From positions 629,015 to 693,014 of the forward strand of contig CAZSSH010000010.1 of the NCBI GenBank assembly GCA_964609825.1: 64,000 bases of DNA, read 5' to 3'. Below are positions 45,182 to 54,524 of the stretch, one piece after another (within the stretch, counting starts at the first letter, position 1; every line of letters begins with the position of its first letter). The DNA comes from CAZSSH01 sp964609825 (GTDB lineage: Bacteria; Verrucomicrobiota; Lentisphaeria; Victivallales; Victivallaceae). The notes beneath the pieces are model-generated. The model made no database searches, was not told the DNA's origin, and was given only the letters and a program-made list of their open reading frames with translations. The position numbers and the translations under genes were made by a program.

Positions 45182-46449
45182 AATCACAAATGATCATTTC
45201 CGCATTGCTCGTCGGCGGAGCACTGCAAACGCAGGCACTGGAGAGCAAAATCGAGGTCAAGTCACCGTGGACCGTAGCGGTCGAGGTCAAGGACAACGGT
45301 AAAACCGTGTCACAGACATTTACCGTCGACCCGAGCCCGGTGAAGACCGTCGAAAACGAAGTTTACAAAGACATCAAAGTCTGGAATCCCAAAAATGCCG
45401 CCTGGCAACAACAGGCGCTCACGGCAATCAAATCGCAGGAGTGCAACACCTTTAACATCCTCAAAAAAGATTCGCTGCGCCTCACCGACGGGAGCGGCAA
45501 AACCGTTTATGTCCGGGGCAAGGATTATGAAACCGACGAAGTTAAGGGCACCTTTGGCAAACTTGATAACTCAACCATCGTCTTTCCCGTGGTCGCCGGC
45601 TATCAGTACCAGCCGCGGCGACTCGACTCGATCGTCCTTACGGCCGACGGCAAACTCGCTTTGATCAAGGGCAACCCCCGGATCAGTGTGCCGGAAATGC
45701 CCGCCATCGCCGCCGGGGACCGGCGCATCGCCAATATTTATATCCGCGGCGCGGTCGACGGCCTCGCCGCCAACGATATCTTTTTGATTAATCCCCCGGT
45801 GTATGCGGCCGGCTCTGACATCGCGGAAAAACTGCTGCCCAAAACGCTGGCCAAACTGCGCAACGGCGAAAAAATAAAAATCGTTGCCTACGGCGACAGC
45901 GTCACCGACGGCAATTACCTCCCGGATCAAAAAAGCCAGCGCTGGCAGAGTCAAACCGTCGAGCTCTTAAAAAAGCGCTTCCCAAAAGCCGACATCGAGC
46001 TCGTAACTGTCGCCAAAGGCGGCAAAAACTCGAGCTACTTTGTCGACGGCGAAAATCTCTTTGCCCAGCAGCTTTTGACTCAAAAGCCGGATCTGGTGAT
46101 CCAGGAGTTTGTCAACGACTCGTGGATTTCGCGCCCCGACTTTGACAAGTATTACCCGTATTACCTCAAAGAATTCCGCAATAACAACGCGGAGTGGATC
46201 ATCATCGCCCCCCACTATATTTACGGGATGGATGAGCGCAAGGACGATCCGCGCCCCTATGTTAAAATGCTCAAGGAGTTCACTGCGCAAAACAACATCC
46301 CGTTGGCCGACGGCTCGCTGCGCTTTCACCAGATTCATCAAGCCGGGATTCCGCTTGACACACTCATGCTCAACAGCTTTAACCATCCTGACCAGCGAGG
46401 GATGAAATTATTTGCCGACAGTATCCTTGCTTTGTTTCCCGAGCAGTAA
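45178..46449 (+). CDS. Exported SGNH-like hydrolase with N-terminal extension
   Basis: The 423-residue protein has a signal peptide (about 1-20). An N-terminal beta domain (about 22-220) is followed by an SGNH domain: AYGDSVTDGNY (Ser241), VAKGGKNSS, FVNDSW, and NSFNHPDQRG. The last block keeps His but lacks the Asp that normally lies three before it, so the catalytic pair may be incomplete. The substrate is unknown. It is the last gene of the sigma operon, followed by a strong terminator. Confidence 0.75.
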   Translation: MKSQMIISALLVGGALQTQALESKIEVKSPWTVAVEVKDNGKTVSQTFTVDPSPVKTVENEVYKDIKVWNPKNAAWQQQALTAIKSQECNTFNILKKDSLRLTDGSGKTVYVRGKDYETDEVKGTFGKLDNSTIVFPVVAGYQYQPRRLDSIVLTADGKLALIKGNPRISVPEMPAIAAGDRRIANIYIRGAVDGLAANDIFLINPPVYAAGSDIAEKLLPKTLAKLRNGEKIKIVAYGDSVTDGNYLPDQKSQRWQSQTVELLKKRFPKADIELVTVAKGGKNSSYFVDGENLFAQQLLTQKPDLVIQEFVNDSWISRPDFDKYYPYYLKEFRNNNAEWIIIAPHYIYGMDERKDDPRPYVKMLKEFTAQNNIPLADGSLRFHQIHQAGIPLDTLMLNSFNHPDQRGMKLFADSILALFPEQ

Positions 46450-46468
46450 AAAGTGCTGATTTTGCAGA

Positions 46469-46492
46469 AAAACCCGTGCGCTCACGGGTTTT
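46469..46492 (+). terminator. Rho-independent terminator of the ECF sigma operon
   Basis: AAAACCCGTG and CACGGGTTTT form a perfect ten-base stem with the loop CGCT, ending in TTTT. It lies 20 bases after the SGNH stop. Confidence 0.85.
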
Positions 46493-46496
46493 CCGC

Positions 46497-46524
46497 TTGA
46501 CATTCGTAAAATATCGGGTATTGT
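46497..46524 (+). promoter_or_regulatory. Promoter of ppk2
   Basis: TTGACA (46497-46502), 16-base spacer, TATTGT (46519-46524), right after the terminator. A leader of about 70 bases follows before GGAGG and the ATG at 46604. Confidence 0.65.
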
Positions 46525-46603
46525 CTATCAAGGTTGCGGAAGAAGTTTTCATTTCTTCTCCTCCGATTGCAGCATTTGTCACTCAACACTTGGAGGCGAT
46601 CCC

Positions 46604-47521
46604 ATGGACTTTTACGACAAACTCAGGATCAAACCGGGCAAGGATATCAAACTTGCAGACATTTCGCCCGACGAGTCGGACTACGACTGGCAGCCGGAGG
46701 ACAAAGCGGCCATCGCCGACAAACTTTTGAAAAACGGCCGCAAGCTCCTGAATCTCCAATATAAGCTCTATGCCGAAAACAAACAGTCGCTCCTCATCGT
46801 GTTGCAAGCGATGGACGCGGGCGGCAAAGACGGCACCATCAACCATGTGCTGTACTCGATGAATCCGCAGGGCTGCCGCTGCCAGGCGTTTAAAATCCCC
46901 TCCAGTTTGGAGGCCGCCCATGATTTCATCTGGCGCGAGCACACCGTCGCTCCGCGCAACGGCGAAGTGGTGATTTTCAACCGCTCGCATTACGAAAACG
47001 TGCTGGTGACGCGCGTCCACGGCCACCTTGACAGCAAGCAACTCAAGCTGCGCTACAATATCATCAACGGGTTTGAGAAGCTCCTTGAGAGCAACCGGAC
47101 CAAGGTGGTGAAATTTTTCCTCCACATCAGCAAAGACGAGCAACTCAAGCGCTTCGGCGAGCGGCTCAACGACCCCGACAAGCACTGGAAAATCTCCGAC
47201 AACGATTACCGCGAGCGCGAATACTGGGACGACTACATGGCCGCCTTTGACGACTGCATCAACCATTGCACCACCGACGAGGCGCCGTGGTTTGTCATCC
47301 CGTCCAACAACAAGGATTTCCGCAATCTCGCGGTTTCCGAAATTTTAATCCAGACCTTGCAGCAGATGGACCCCAAGATCCCCGCCCCCACGGTGGACAT
47401 CGCCGAAATCCGCAAACTTTACCACCAAAATTTGCAATTATCGCAAATGCAGGCGCCGGACGAAGACGACAAGCCCAAAGACAAGGACAAAAAGGGCAAA
47501 AAAAAGAAAAAACATAAATGA
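46604..47521 (+). CDS. ppk2: Polyphosphate kinase 2 family protein
   Basis: The 305-residue protein carries the PPK2 Walker A QAMDAGGKDGTI, the lid residues (RCQAFKIPSS), Walker B VVIFNRSHYENVLVTRVHG and SKDEQLKRFGERLNDPDKHWK. It uses polyphosphate to phosphorylate nucleotides (or the reverse). The C-terminus ends in a Lys-rich tail (KDKKGKKKKKHK), perhaps for polyphosphate binding. GGAGG lies before the start. The next gene, an SLC13-type permease, overlaps by ATGA. Confidence 0.92.
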   Translation: MDFYDKLRIKPGKDIKLADISPDESDYDWQPEDKAAIADKLLKNGRKLLNLQYKLYAENKQSLLIVLQAMDAGGKDGTINHVLYSMNPQGCRCQAFKIPSSLEAAHDFIWREHTVAPRNGEVVIFNRSHYENVLVTRVHGHLDSKQLKLRYNIINGFEKLLESNRTKVVKFFLHISKDEQLKRFGERLNDPDKHWKISDNDYREREYWDDYMAAFDDCINHCTTDEAPWFVIPSNNKDFRNLAVSEILIQTLQQMDPKIPAPTVDIAEIRKLYHQNLQLSQMQAPDEDDKPKDKDKKGKKKKKHK

Positions 47522-48786
47522 GTTTCCATATCCTCCCCAATCCATTGACGGCAACTCAAATCACCGTATTGTTTGTCTTTTTGGCGACCTACTCCGGCTT
47601 GGCGGCCGGGCGTTGGATTTTTGTCAAACTCGACCGGGTCGGCATCGCCCTTTTGGGCGCGATTGCCATGCTGGCATTGGGCTGCATCAAGCTCCCGCAG
47701 GCGGTGGCGGCGGTCAACGTCGAGTCGATTTTATTGTTGTTTGCGTTGATGGTAATTGCTTCCCAGCTCCATTATGCCGGTTTTTACGGTTGGGTGGCCG
47801 AGCATGTATTGGAGTCGCTGACCGACAAGCCGGCCAGATTTCTGGCGGTACTGATTGCCTTAAGCGGGATTTTGTCAGCGTTTCTCAACAATGACGTGGT
47901 GGTGCTGGCCATTGCGCCCATTGTTGTCACTTCGCTCCTAAAAAAGAAGCGCAACCCGGTTCCCTTTTTGATCGCACTCGCTCTTTCTTCCAACATCGGC
48001 TGCGCCTTGACCACCATCGGCAACGCTCAAAACGTGCTGATTGGAGAAATGGGCGATATCTCGTTTTTTCGCTACATGACGTTTGCGGCGGCACCGGTGC
48101 TGCTCTCGCTCGCCGTCTGTTATGCAATCGTCTACTTTTTGGGGCGCAAAACCTTTGACCGCGAAATCAAAACCGCCGCGCTTACCGAGGAAGTATACAC
48201 CGATCTGCCGTTTAACCGCTGGCGCTCAATTAAGGGTACCGGAGTGCTGCTCATTATCGTCATTTTGTTTACCACGACCGGGTTGCCGCGCTATCTGGTG
48301 GCGATGACCGGAGCCGGGCTGTTGCTGTGCAGCCACATGCTCCCCAGCCGCGATGTCTTAAAGGGGATCAACTGGCAGCTGTTGCTGTTGTTTATCAGCT
48401 TGTTTGTGGTGGTAGGCGCGTTCAGCGAAAGCAAGCTCGCCGAACGGATGCTTGATTTCCTGACCGGGCACGGGATTGACGTCAACGATCCGTTGCAATT
48501 AGCGGTGATTTCCGGGATCTTGAGCAACTGCATCAATAACTCGGCGACCGTGATGCTGCTCGTCCACACAGTTGACCTATCCAACCCGATGAATTGCTAT
48601 GCCCTGGCGTTATCCAACGCGTTTGCCGGCAACTTTATGGTCATCGGCAGTCTGGCAAACATCATCGCCGCCCAGTGCGCGGAGAGTTTTGGGCTGCAAA
48701 TTTCGTTCCGCGAATTTTTTTGCTACGGTGCGCCGACGGCAATCGTCTCGATGCTGATTTTACTCGGGTGGATTTGTTTGTTTTGA
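47518..48786 (+). CDS. SLC13/ArsB-NhaD-type anion permease
   Basis: The 422-residue protein has about eleven membrane segments. Family marks include LSAFLNNDVVVLAIAPIV, NIGCALTTIGNAQNVLIGE, and CINNSATVMLLV. These are the paired helical hairpins of the SLC13/CitT/ArsB superfamily, which moves dicarboxylates, sulfate, phosphate or arsenite. Coupling to ppk2 by ATGA suggests phosphate or another anion but does not prove it. Confidence 0.82.
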   Translation: MSFHILPNPLTATQITVLFVFLATYSGLAAGRWIFVKLDRVGIALLGAIAMLALGCIKLPQAVAAVNVESILLLFALMVIASQLHYAGFYGWVAEHVLESLTDKPARFLAVLIALSGILSAFLNNDVVVLAIAPIVVTSLLKKKRNPVPFLIALALSSNIGCALTTIGNAQNVLIGEMGDISFFRYMTFAAAPVLLSLAVCYAIVYFLGRKTFDREIKTAALTEEVYTDLPFNRWRSIKGTGVLLIIVILFTTTGLPRYLVAMTGAGLLLCSHMLPSRDVLKGINWQLLLLFISLFVVVGAFSESKLAERMLDFLTGHGIDVNDPLQLAVISGILSNCINNSATVMLLVHTVDLSNPMNCYALALSNAFAGNFMVIGSLANIIAAQCAESFGLQISFREFFCYGAPTAIVSMLILLGWICLF

Positions 48787-48802
48787 AAAATTAACGCATG
48801 AT

Positions 48803-48831
48803 TTGCAATCCCGGCGGTTTGATGCTATTTT
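48803..48831 (+). promoter_or_regulatory. Predicted promoter of the GT39-type gene
   Basis: TTGCAA (48803-48808), 17-base spacer, TATTTT (48826-48831). The -10 box equals that of the tRNA-Cys and tRNA-Ala promoters. Confidence 0.5.
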
Positions 48832-48864
48832 ATCAATCGGCCACAAAACTTGGAGGATAACGCT

Positions 48865-50250
48865 TTGTTCAAAAATTTGACTTCTACCCAAAAATATTTT
48901 TACAGCTTACTGCTGTTTCTTGGTGTCATTTATCTCGGACTCTCCTTTTTGCGCGGCGTCCCGAGCGGCGACGAGACCAGAGTCGCCGGGATCAGCATGG
49001 AGATGCTGATGCGGGGCAATTACATTGTACCATATCTCAACGGCGAATATTTTTTGGAGTATCCGCCGTTTTATTATATCTTGAGCGCCCTGTCCATGAA
49101 AGTCTTCGGCACCAACGAGTGGGCGGTCCGGCTACCCGGCTTGCTAGCGGGCATCGCCGGCTGCATGGTGCTCTTTCAGATCATCAAAGAGCTCAAATTC
49201 TCCGACCTCTCCGCCTTTTTGGCCGGGTTTTTTCTCGGGACAAGCATTCAATATTTTAACAGCTCCAAAGCCTGCATCGTCGACGGGGTGCTGAGTTTTT
49301 GTATCATAGCCTCGGTTTACTGCTGGATCAAAATTTATTTTTCACGGCGCAATGTCTATTTTTTGTGGCTGACGGTCTTTTTAGCGCTGGGGGTGATGAC
49401 CAAGGGGTTGTTTGCGCTCGCCATGTTTAACGCCGGATGCGGCGCCTTTTTGATCCGCGAGGACATCGTCCAAAAGAAACTTCACATTACCCGCTATTTG
49501 CTGGTGGCGGCGGCCAATATTCTCGCCTTGGCGTTGGTCGGGATCTGGGTTTACGCATTGTACGTTAACACCAATCACGACCTGGAGGCAGTCAAAACCT
49601 TTGTCATTACCAACAACATTGGACGTTTCTCCGGCAGTCAGGGCGACCATGTCGAGGGCTTCTGGTACTATTTTATCAAACTTCCGTCGCTGTTTTGGCC
49701 ATACTTGCTGTTGCTCCCCTTTGCAATTTATCAGGCCGTCAAGACCGATGACAACCGCAAGGTGCTCCTTTACTTTCTTACGTTCGGCTTTTTGCTGTTG
49801 CTTTGCGCCTCGGCCAAGCGGCAGATTTACCTGTTGCCGCTGTATGCTTTTGCGGCGGGACTGTGCGCAGTGATGATCGGTGAATTTTTACAGTGCTGGC
49901 ATTGTCATTTGAGCAAAAAACAATGTCTGGCGTTTTTGGGCGCTTTTGCCACCGTGTATCTGATCATTACTTTGATTATTTCGCTGCGCGAAAATACTGA
50001 GCGAATGGACGATTTTTTTAACAAAATCGAAAGAAAAAACGTCTATGTCCTGGCAGGCTCGACCCCGGAGCGGCTGCTGGGTGCAGCTTATTTTTACCGT
50101 CAAAAGCTTACGCCGGCAATTACGCTGGAGCAATTGGACCAACTGCAAAGCGATGATATTTTGATCGGCCGCAACCTTCCCCAAGCGTTGCAGGGCAAAG
50201 TTGAGATTCTGACTGACCGCTGCTGGATCTACCAAGTAAAAAAGCAGTAA
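48865..50250 (+). CDS. Membrane glycosyltransferase, GT39/ArnT-like
   Basis: The 461-residue membrane protein has about ten to twelve helices. After the first helix comes VPSGDETRVAGISMEMLMRGNYIVPYLNG, the ArnT/PMT first loop with the acidic pair, and EYPPFYYILSA. Such enzymes move a sugar from a polyprenyl phosphate to lipid A or protein in the periplasm. The start is TTG at 48865: GGAGG ends eight bases before it, while an earlier TTG at 48850 overlaps that site. It ends ten bases before the converging speD gene. Confidence 0.8.
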   Translation: MFKNLTSTQKYFYSLLLFLGVIYLGLSFLRGVPSGDETRVAGISMEMLMRGNYIVPYLNGEYFLEYPPFYYILSALSMKVFGTNEWAVRLPGLLAGIAGCMVLFQIIKELKFSDLSAFLAGFFLGTSIQYFNSSKACIVDGVLSFCIIASVYCWIKIYFSRRNVYFLWLTVFLALGVMTKGLFALAMFNAGCGAFLIREDIVQKKLHITRYLLVAAANILALALVGIWVYALYVNTNHDLEAVKTFVITNNIGRFSGSQGDHVEGFWYYFIKLPSLFWPYLLLLPFAIYQAVKTDDNRKVLLYFLTFGFLLLLCASAKRQIYLLPLYAFAAGLCAVMIGEFLQCWHCHLSKKQCLAFLGAFATVYLIITLIISLRENTERMDDFFNKIERKNVYVLAGSTPERLLGAAYFYRQKLTPAITLEQLDQLQSDDILIGRNLPQALQGKVEILTDRCWIYQVKKQ

Positions 50251-50260
50251 GTGCCTTGGA

Positions 50261-51046
50261 TCACTGCCGGATATGCGGCTGCATCCGGTAAAAGCTCCCG
50301 GCAAAAAGTTTCACCGCCGTCTCGGCAAAATGCCGCGGCTCAAAAAATTCCGCCGAAAAGATGTCCAAATACAGCGACTGCGACTCTTTGTCCCAGCGCC
50401 CGGAGATCGTTTTTAAGGGGTTGGTCAACGTAAAATGCCACGCCCGCCCGCTCTCACGCAAACAGTCGTGCGTCGCCGCCAAACCAAGCTCGGCGGCAAG
50501 CACCGACAGCGTCAGTTTTAGCTCGGCGGCGGGAAGTTTGCAATCATACACATCCACCGCGCAGGAAATCGCCCGGGCCTGAGTCTCCTCAAAGCGCTGC
50601 TTCCAGTCCAAACGATAAGTCTTGTTGTCCATTTGATGATAAACCGGCACCGCCCGTATGAGTCCGTCATGGGTGACGATTCCCCGGTTAAGCACCCCCG
50701 AGATCACATACTTGCCTGAATTTAGCTCTCTTGCCAGTACTTTGATCGCGACATCAAAATTAATCGTCTCGCCGCAGGTAAAAATATCCACCGCCGCATA
50801 ATCATACTCCGGCCAGGCATGGACGGCAAAGTGCGACTCGCTGATCACCACCACCCCGCTCACGCCCTGCGGCTCAAAATTGTGAAAATTAGAGCTGATG
50901 ACATGGGCCCCGGCCGCTTGTGCCGAGCGGATAAAAATATCCTCCATCAGCGTTGCGTCGGACAGGATTGCCGCTTTGCAATCATAAAACTCCAGCGTCA
51001 GATGCCGTCCCAGCACTACGGCGGAGTCATGACTTGATTTATGCAT
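50261..51046 (-). CDS. speD: S-adenosylmethionine decarboxylase with degenerate second domain
   Basis: The 261-residue protein begins with a bacterial type 1b SpeD domain (about 12-120). GRHLTLEFYDC and ISESHFAVHAWPE are present, with Ser71 as the pyruvoyl-forming residue, and DIFTCG has the catalytic Cys91. Residues 160-261 echo this pattern (AVDVYDCKLP, LYLDIFSAEFFEP, then HFAETAVKLF) but lack the SHF site and Cys. The second half therefore looks like a decayed copy that mimics the dimer partner. It makes the aminopropyl donor for spermidine. The ATG at 51046 lies six bases after the PpiD-like stop. Confidence 0.88.
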   Translation of the reverse strand: MHKSSHDSAVVLGRHLTLEFYDCKAAILSDATLMEDIFIRSAQAAGAHVISSNFHNFEPQGVSGVVVISESHFAVHAWPEYDYAAVDIFTCGETINFDVAIKVLARELNSGKYVISGVLNRGIVTHDGLIRAVPVYHQMDNKTYRLDWKQRFEETQARAISCAVDVYDCKLPAAELKLTLSVLAAELGLAATHDCLRESGRAWHFTLTNPLKTISGRWDKESQSLYLDIFSAEFFEPRHFAETAVKLFAGSFYRMQPHIRQ

Positions 51047-51051
51047 AAAAC

Positions 51052-52665
51052 TTATTCTTTGGCAGTCAGGAAACATTGGGCATTAATTTTATCCTCCAAA
51101 GCCTGCATCGTCTGACGCGCTTTGAGGCTGCGGGCAATTTCCATATATTCGGCCTTTTTGCCTTCAAAATCTTTCATATCGGGGGCGGTCACTTTGACCA
51201 TCTCGACCAGATAAGCGCCGTTGGGATTGTTGAGGGCCTGCGAGACCGCGCCCACGTTTAAGCCGGAGGCGACCATGGCGGCCAAATCGTAACCGGCCAT
51301 ATTCTTTTGATCGACCATCGAAAATTCGACATCTTTAAAGGAGCAATTTTTGAGCTCGTTAAACGCCTTTGCCCGGGCGGCTTCGTCGGCAATGGCATTG
51401 AGTTCGGCCGAGGCGGCGGTAGCGGCTTCCTGAGCGGCCACGAGCGACATCGCCTTGACGAAATCACCGGTGACTTTTTTGGCGACTTCATTGAATTCCG
51501 CCGGACGGGTGGCAATTTTTTCCGTCATAAAGCCGATGTATACGCCATCGGCGCCAATTACCGGCTTGGTCAACGGCGAAGTTTCCACCGCGGAGCTCAA
51601 GGCTTTCACCAAATCTTTGGACTTGATATTGCCGATGACTTCGTCGTCAAAGTCAACCTTGACGGCTTCAACCACTTTAAACTTGCTCTTGGCGGCCAAA
51701 TCAGCGAATGCCTGCAATTTGTTTTGATCGTCATTAATGAGCTGACTCGCGGCGGCGGCAAACTCATAAGCGGCACGGCGGGCCAATTCGGCGGTCTTGT
51801 CGGCAATATACTTAACCTTGACATCGGCCTTGATCTTGGCAAATTCCTGCGGCTTGTCATTTTTGACAAACAATTCTTTGCGCTTGTTGTAAAATTTCTC
51901 GAGCTCAACATCGGTCGCGGTCTTTTCCGCCGCCGCTTTGTATTGAGCAAACGGGAACTCGATCACTTTGGCGGTCACATTGCCGGTGATGCTGTAAGCA
52001 GTCTTATTTTTGTCAAAATACGCTTTGAGATCGTCACCTTTGATTTCCACTTTTTTGACAAAGTCGGCGGCCTTGAATTCGGCAATTCGCACCTTGTTTT
52101 TGCTATTAATCAGTTTGTACAACGCCTCGGCTTCGAGCGGGGTGGCGATCACATTGATCATCGCCTGGTTGGAGAGCTTTTGCGCCAGCAGTTGATCACG
52201 GACGGCTTCGTTGAATTCACCGACCTTGAGTCCGAAACGGGCCAGATTGCTCATCACCAACTCGTATTTTTTGTGATCAAATTTGCCGTCGGTCTGAAAC
52301 GACGGGACGGTTTTGATGAAATCGGCCACTTCACGGTCGCTCACCGCCAAATTGGCATTTTGAGCAGCTCTCACATAACAAAGCAGCTGAAAGGCCTGAT
52401 CGAGCTTGATATCCTGGGTTGACAAGCCCCAGACCACGTGCATAAACGCCATTTGGCGCTCGGTTTGGCGGCGAATATCATCCATCGACACCTTTTTGCC
52501 GAATGCCACCCCGACCTGCTGCGAGTTGGGGTTGGCAAAGTAATCACAGCCGAATTGGCCGGGCGTCAAAAATCCCAAAAACGAAACAATGATCACCAGC
52601 GTAAAAATGCCGAACAACCATTTGCTGTGACGGTGAAACAACGAATTGAGTTTTTTAATAATCAT
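51052..52665 (-). CDS. Membrane-anchored PpiD/SurA-like periplasmic chaperone
   Basis: The 537-residue protein has one N-terminal membrane helix (about 15-35: WLFGIFTLVIIVSFLGFL). A SurA_N-type helical region follows (SMDDIRRQTERQMAF, VSDREVADFIKTVPSF, DGKFDHKKYELVM). A long C-terminal part ends in a possible parvulin-like region (GVYIGFMTEKI, then GAYLVEMVKV). The layout is that of PpiD, which helps fold exported proteins. The prolyl isomerase core is weak, so activity is uncertain. It is third from last in the gyrA operon order. Confidence 0.82.
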   Translation of the reverse strand: MIIKKLNSLFHRHSKWLFGIFTLVIIVSFLGFLTPGQFGCDYFANPNSQQVGVAFGKKVSMDDIRRQTERQMAFMHVVWGLSTQDIKLDQAFQLLCYVRAAQNANLAVSDREVADFIKTVPSFQTDGKFDHKKYELVMSNLARFGLKVGEFNEAVRDQLLAQKLSNQAMINVIATPLEAEALYKLINSKNKVRIAEFKAADFVKKVEIKGDDLKAYFDKNKTAYSITGNVTAKVIEFPFAQYKAAAEKTATDVELEKFYNKRKELFVKNDKPQEFAKIKADVKVKYIADKTAELARRAAYEFAAAASQLINDDQNKLQAFADLAAKSKFKVVEAVKVDFDDEVIGNIKSKDLVKALSSAVETSPLTKPVIGADGVYIGFMTEKIATRPAEFNEVAKKVTGDFVKAMSLVAAQEAATAASAELNAIADEAARAKAFNELKNCSFKDVEFSMVDQKNMAGYDLAAMVASGLNVGAVSQALNNPNGAYLVEMVKVTAPDMKDFEGKKAEYMEIARSLKARQTMQALEDKINAQCFLTAKE

Positions 52666-52695
52666 TTTTTACTTCCTGTTATGATATGTCAAACT

Positions 52696-53670
52696 TTATT
52701 TTGTTACTTTTAACGGAATTTGATCCGGGTAAACCGAGGCTACTTCGATGCCGACGCCATTAACATAGCATTTGACCGGGCAATTGTAAACCCCGGACTG
52801 CGATATTTTTGTCACATCGATGTAAGCTTTGATTTCATTTTCGTTGACCGAGGCCAAAACCTGCGGCGTACCTTTGAGCATCACCTCAACCCTGGTAGGA
52901 CCGGAGAGCTCATAATGCAACTGATCCTGTCCGGGCAAATTAAGCACCATCACCGGTACCGCCGCAAACACCCGCGAGCTGAAACGTTTGCCGATGTCAA
53001 TCTGGGCAATTACCCGCTCGGGCAAAACTTTCATCCCTGCCGGGGGATCGAGTTTGACCGCGTACTCAAACGACTCGCTCACCGAGGAATCCAACGGGAT
53101 CGGGTCGGTGGTGACGGCCATGATTTCCTTAATGATATTTTTGGGGCCAACGAGCTCAACTTCGCTCGGGATATATTTGACGCCGACAACTTCATAATCG
53201 CGCGTCAGATTTTCCAGCGAGTTAAACTTGGCACGGATTTGCACATTGCGCTTGCCCTTGGCCTGCAAATTGAGCAAAAGCTCCTTGTCCTTGTTGTCCA
53301 CGGCAACCACCCGCACTCCGCTTTCGGTGCGAAAATCATCGGGTTTGAGCAAGAGTTTGTAAGGCTCTCCGTCAACAAAGTTGCTGAACTCCACCCTCAC
53401 CAGCGCCCGCAAATCGCCGGGAACGATATTGGAGATCGCCCGGCGGCTCCCCGAACAGATGACCGACACGTAACGCGGCTTGTTGTCCACATCAAGCAAC
53501 TCGGTCGGCAACACAATATTGACCGGCACACCCGAAATCTTGACCTCTTCGGCCAATTTTTCCTTGACCGAAAAATACACCAGTATTGCAAAAAAAACGG
53601 CAATGATTTTGCGCAAAACATCTTTGCGCACCGCCGCGTACAAAAACTCAAAAAAGCGCTTCAATATCAT
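52696..53670 (-). CDS. ybbR: YbbR-domain protein (CdaR-like)
   Basis: The 324-residue protein has one N-terminal helix (IIAVFFAILVYFSV) followed by three or so YbbR repeats, e.g. GVPVNIVLP, SEVELVGPKNII and PTRVEVMLKGTPQVL. CdaR is the regulator that binds the CdaA cyclase in Firmicutes. The gene starts by ATGA overlap with cdaA, the same pairing as in other phyla. It probably regulates c-di-AMP synthesis at the membrane. Confidence 0.9.
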   Translation of the reverse strand: MILKRFFEFLYAAVRKDVLRKIIAVFFAILVYFSVKEKLAEEVKISGVPVNIVLPTELLDVDNKPRYVSVICSGSRRAISNIVPGDLRALVRVEFSNFVDGEPYKLLLKPDDFRTESGVRVVAVDNKDKELLLNLQAKGKRNVQIRAKFNSLENLTRDYEVVGVKYIPSEVELVGPKNIIKEIMAVTTDPIPLDSSVSESFEYAVKLDPPAGMKVLPERVIAQIDIGKRFSSRVFAAVPVMVLNLPGQDQLHYELSGPTRVEVMLKGTPQVLASVNENEIKAYIDVTKISQSGVYNCPVKCYVNGVGIEVASVYPDQIPLKVTK

Positions 53671-54524
53671 GATTTTTGCTCCTTTTCGTCCAGAACGGAC
53701 TGCTCGGCCTGAGCCTCCAGCATCTGCACGGTTTCGGCCAAATCAGACTCGTCCTGCTCCAAAATGAGCAATTTTTCCAGATAACTCTCAAACTCGGACA
53801 CCGACAAATCACGGTAAAGCGAATTGCGGCAGGCAATGCTCATAATCCCGGTTTCCTCCGAAACCACAATCACCACCGCATCGGTTTCCTCGGAGATCCC
53901 CAGCGCCGCCCGGTGCCGGGTGCCCAGCCGCCGCGAAATATTTTCCGAGCGCGTCAACGGCAAAATCGCCCGGGCCGCAATGATCCGGCCGTCGCGGATA
54001 ATCACCGCGCCGTCGTGCAACGGCGAATGCGGAAAAAAGATTGACTCCAGCACCATCGAGTTGACTTTGATATCCAGCTTGACCGAGTCGTCGACAATCG
54101 CCTGCATCCCGATCCGGCGCTCGACCACGATCAATGCGCCGCAATGACGCTTGGACATATTTTGCGCCGCAATAACCAATTCGCCGATAACTTCGCGCCG
54201 CCGCCTTCCCTGAAAAAAGGTGTAACTGCCCAATTGCGCAAACGCGCGGCGCAACTCGGGTTGAAAAATGATGATTACAGCGGGTGCGAAACTCACCCAA
54301 AAAACGCCCAAAAGCCAAGTGATGACTTCAAGCTTGAGACGGTTAGAGAGGACGGTTAAGACCACGAGGACAATGATCATCCCCGCCAACACATACGAGC
54401 CTCTGGCGCCGCGCAGGTAATACAGCGCTTTGTAAATAAGAAAGCTCAAGATAGCGATTTCAACCACGCTTCTGATGGAAACGCTGAATTCAGCGATCAA
54501 ATCAATTAATGCCGCGTAATTCAT
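53667..54524 (-). CDS. cdaA: Diadenylate cyclase CdaA
   Basis: The 285-residue protein has three N-terminal helices (about 14-85) and a DAC domain with LHDGAVIIRDGRI and GTRHRAALGISEETDAVVIVVSEE, the DGA and RHR motifs needed for catalysis. It makes c-di-AMP from two ATP. The start at 54524 overlaps folP by ATGA. YbbR follows. Confidence 0.96.
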   Translation of the reverse strand: MNYAALIDLIAEFSVSIRSVVEIAILSFLIYKALYYLRGARGSYVLAGMIIVLVVLTVLSNRLKLEVITWLLGVFWVSFAPAVIIIFQPELRRAFAQLGSYTFFQGRRRREVIGELVIAAQNMSKRHCGALIVVERRIGMQAIVDDSVKLDIKVNSMVLESIFFPHSPLHDGAVIIRDGRIIAARAILPLTRSENISRRLGTRHRAALGISEETDAVVIVVSEETGIMSIACRNSLYRDLSVSEFESYLEKLLILEQDESDLAETVQMLEAQAEQSVLDEKEQKS

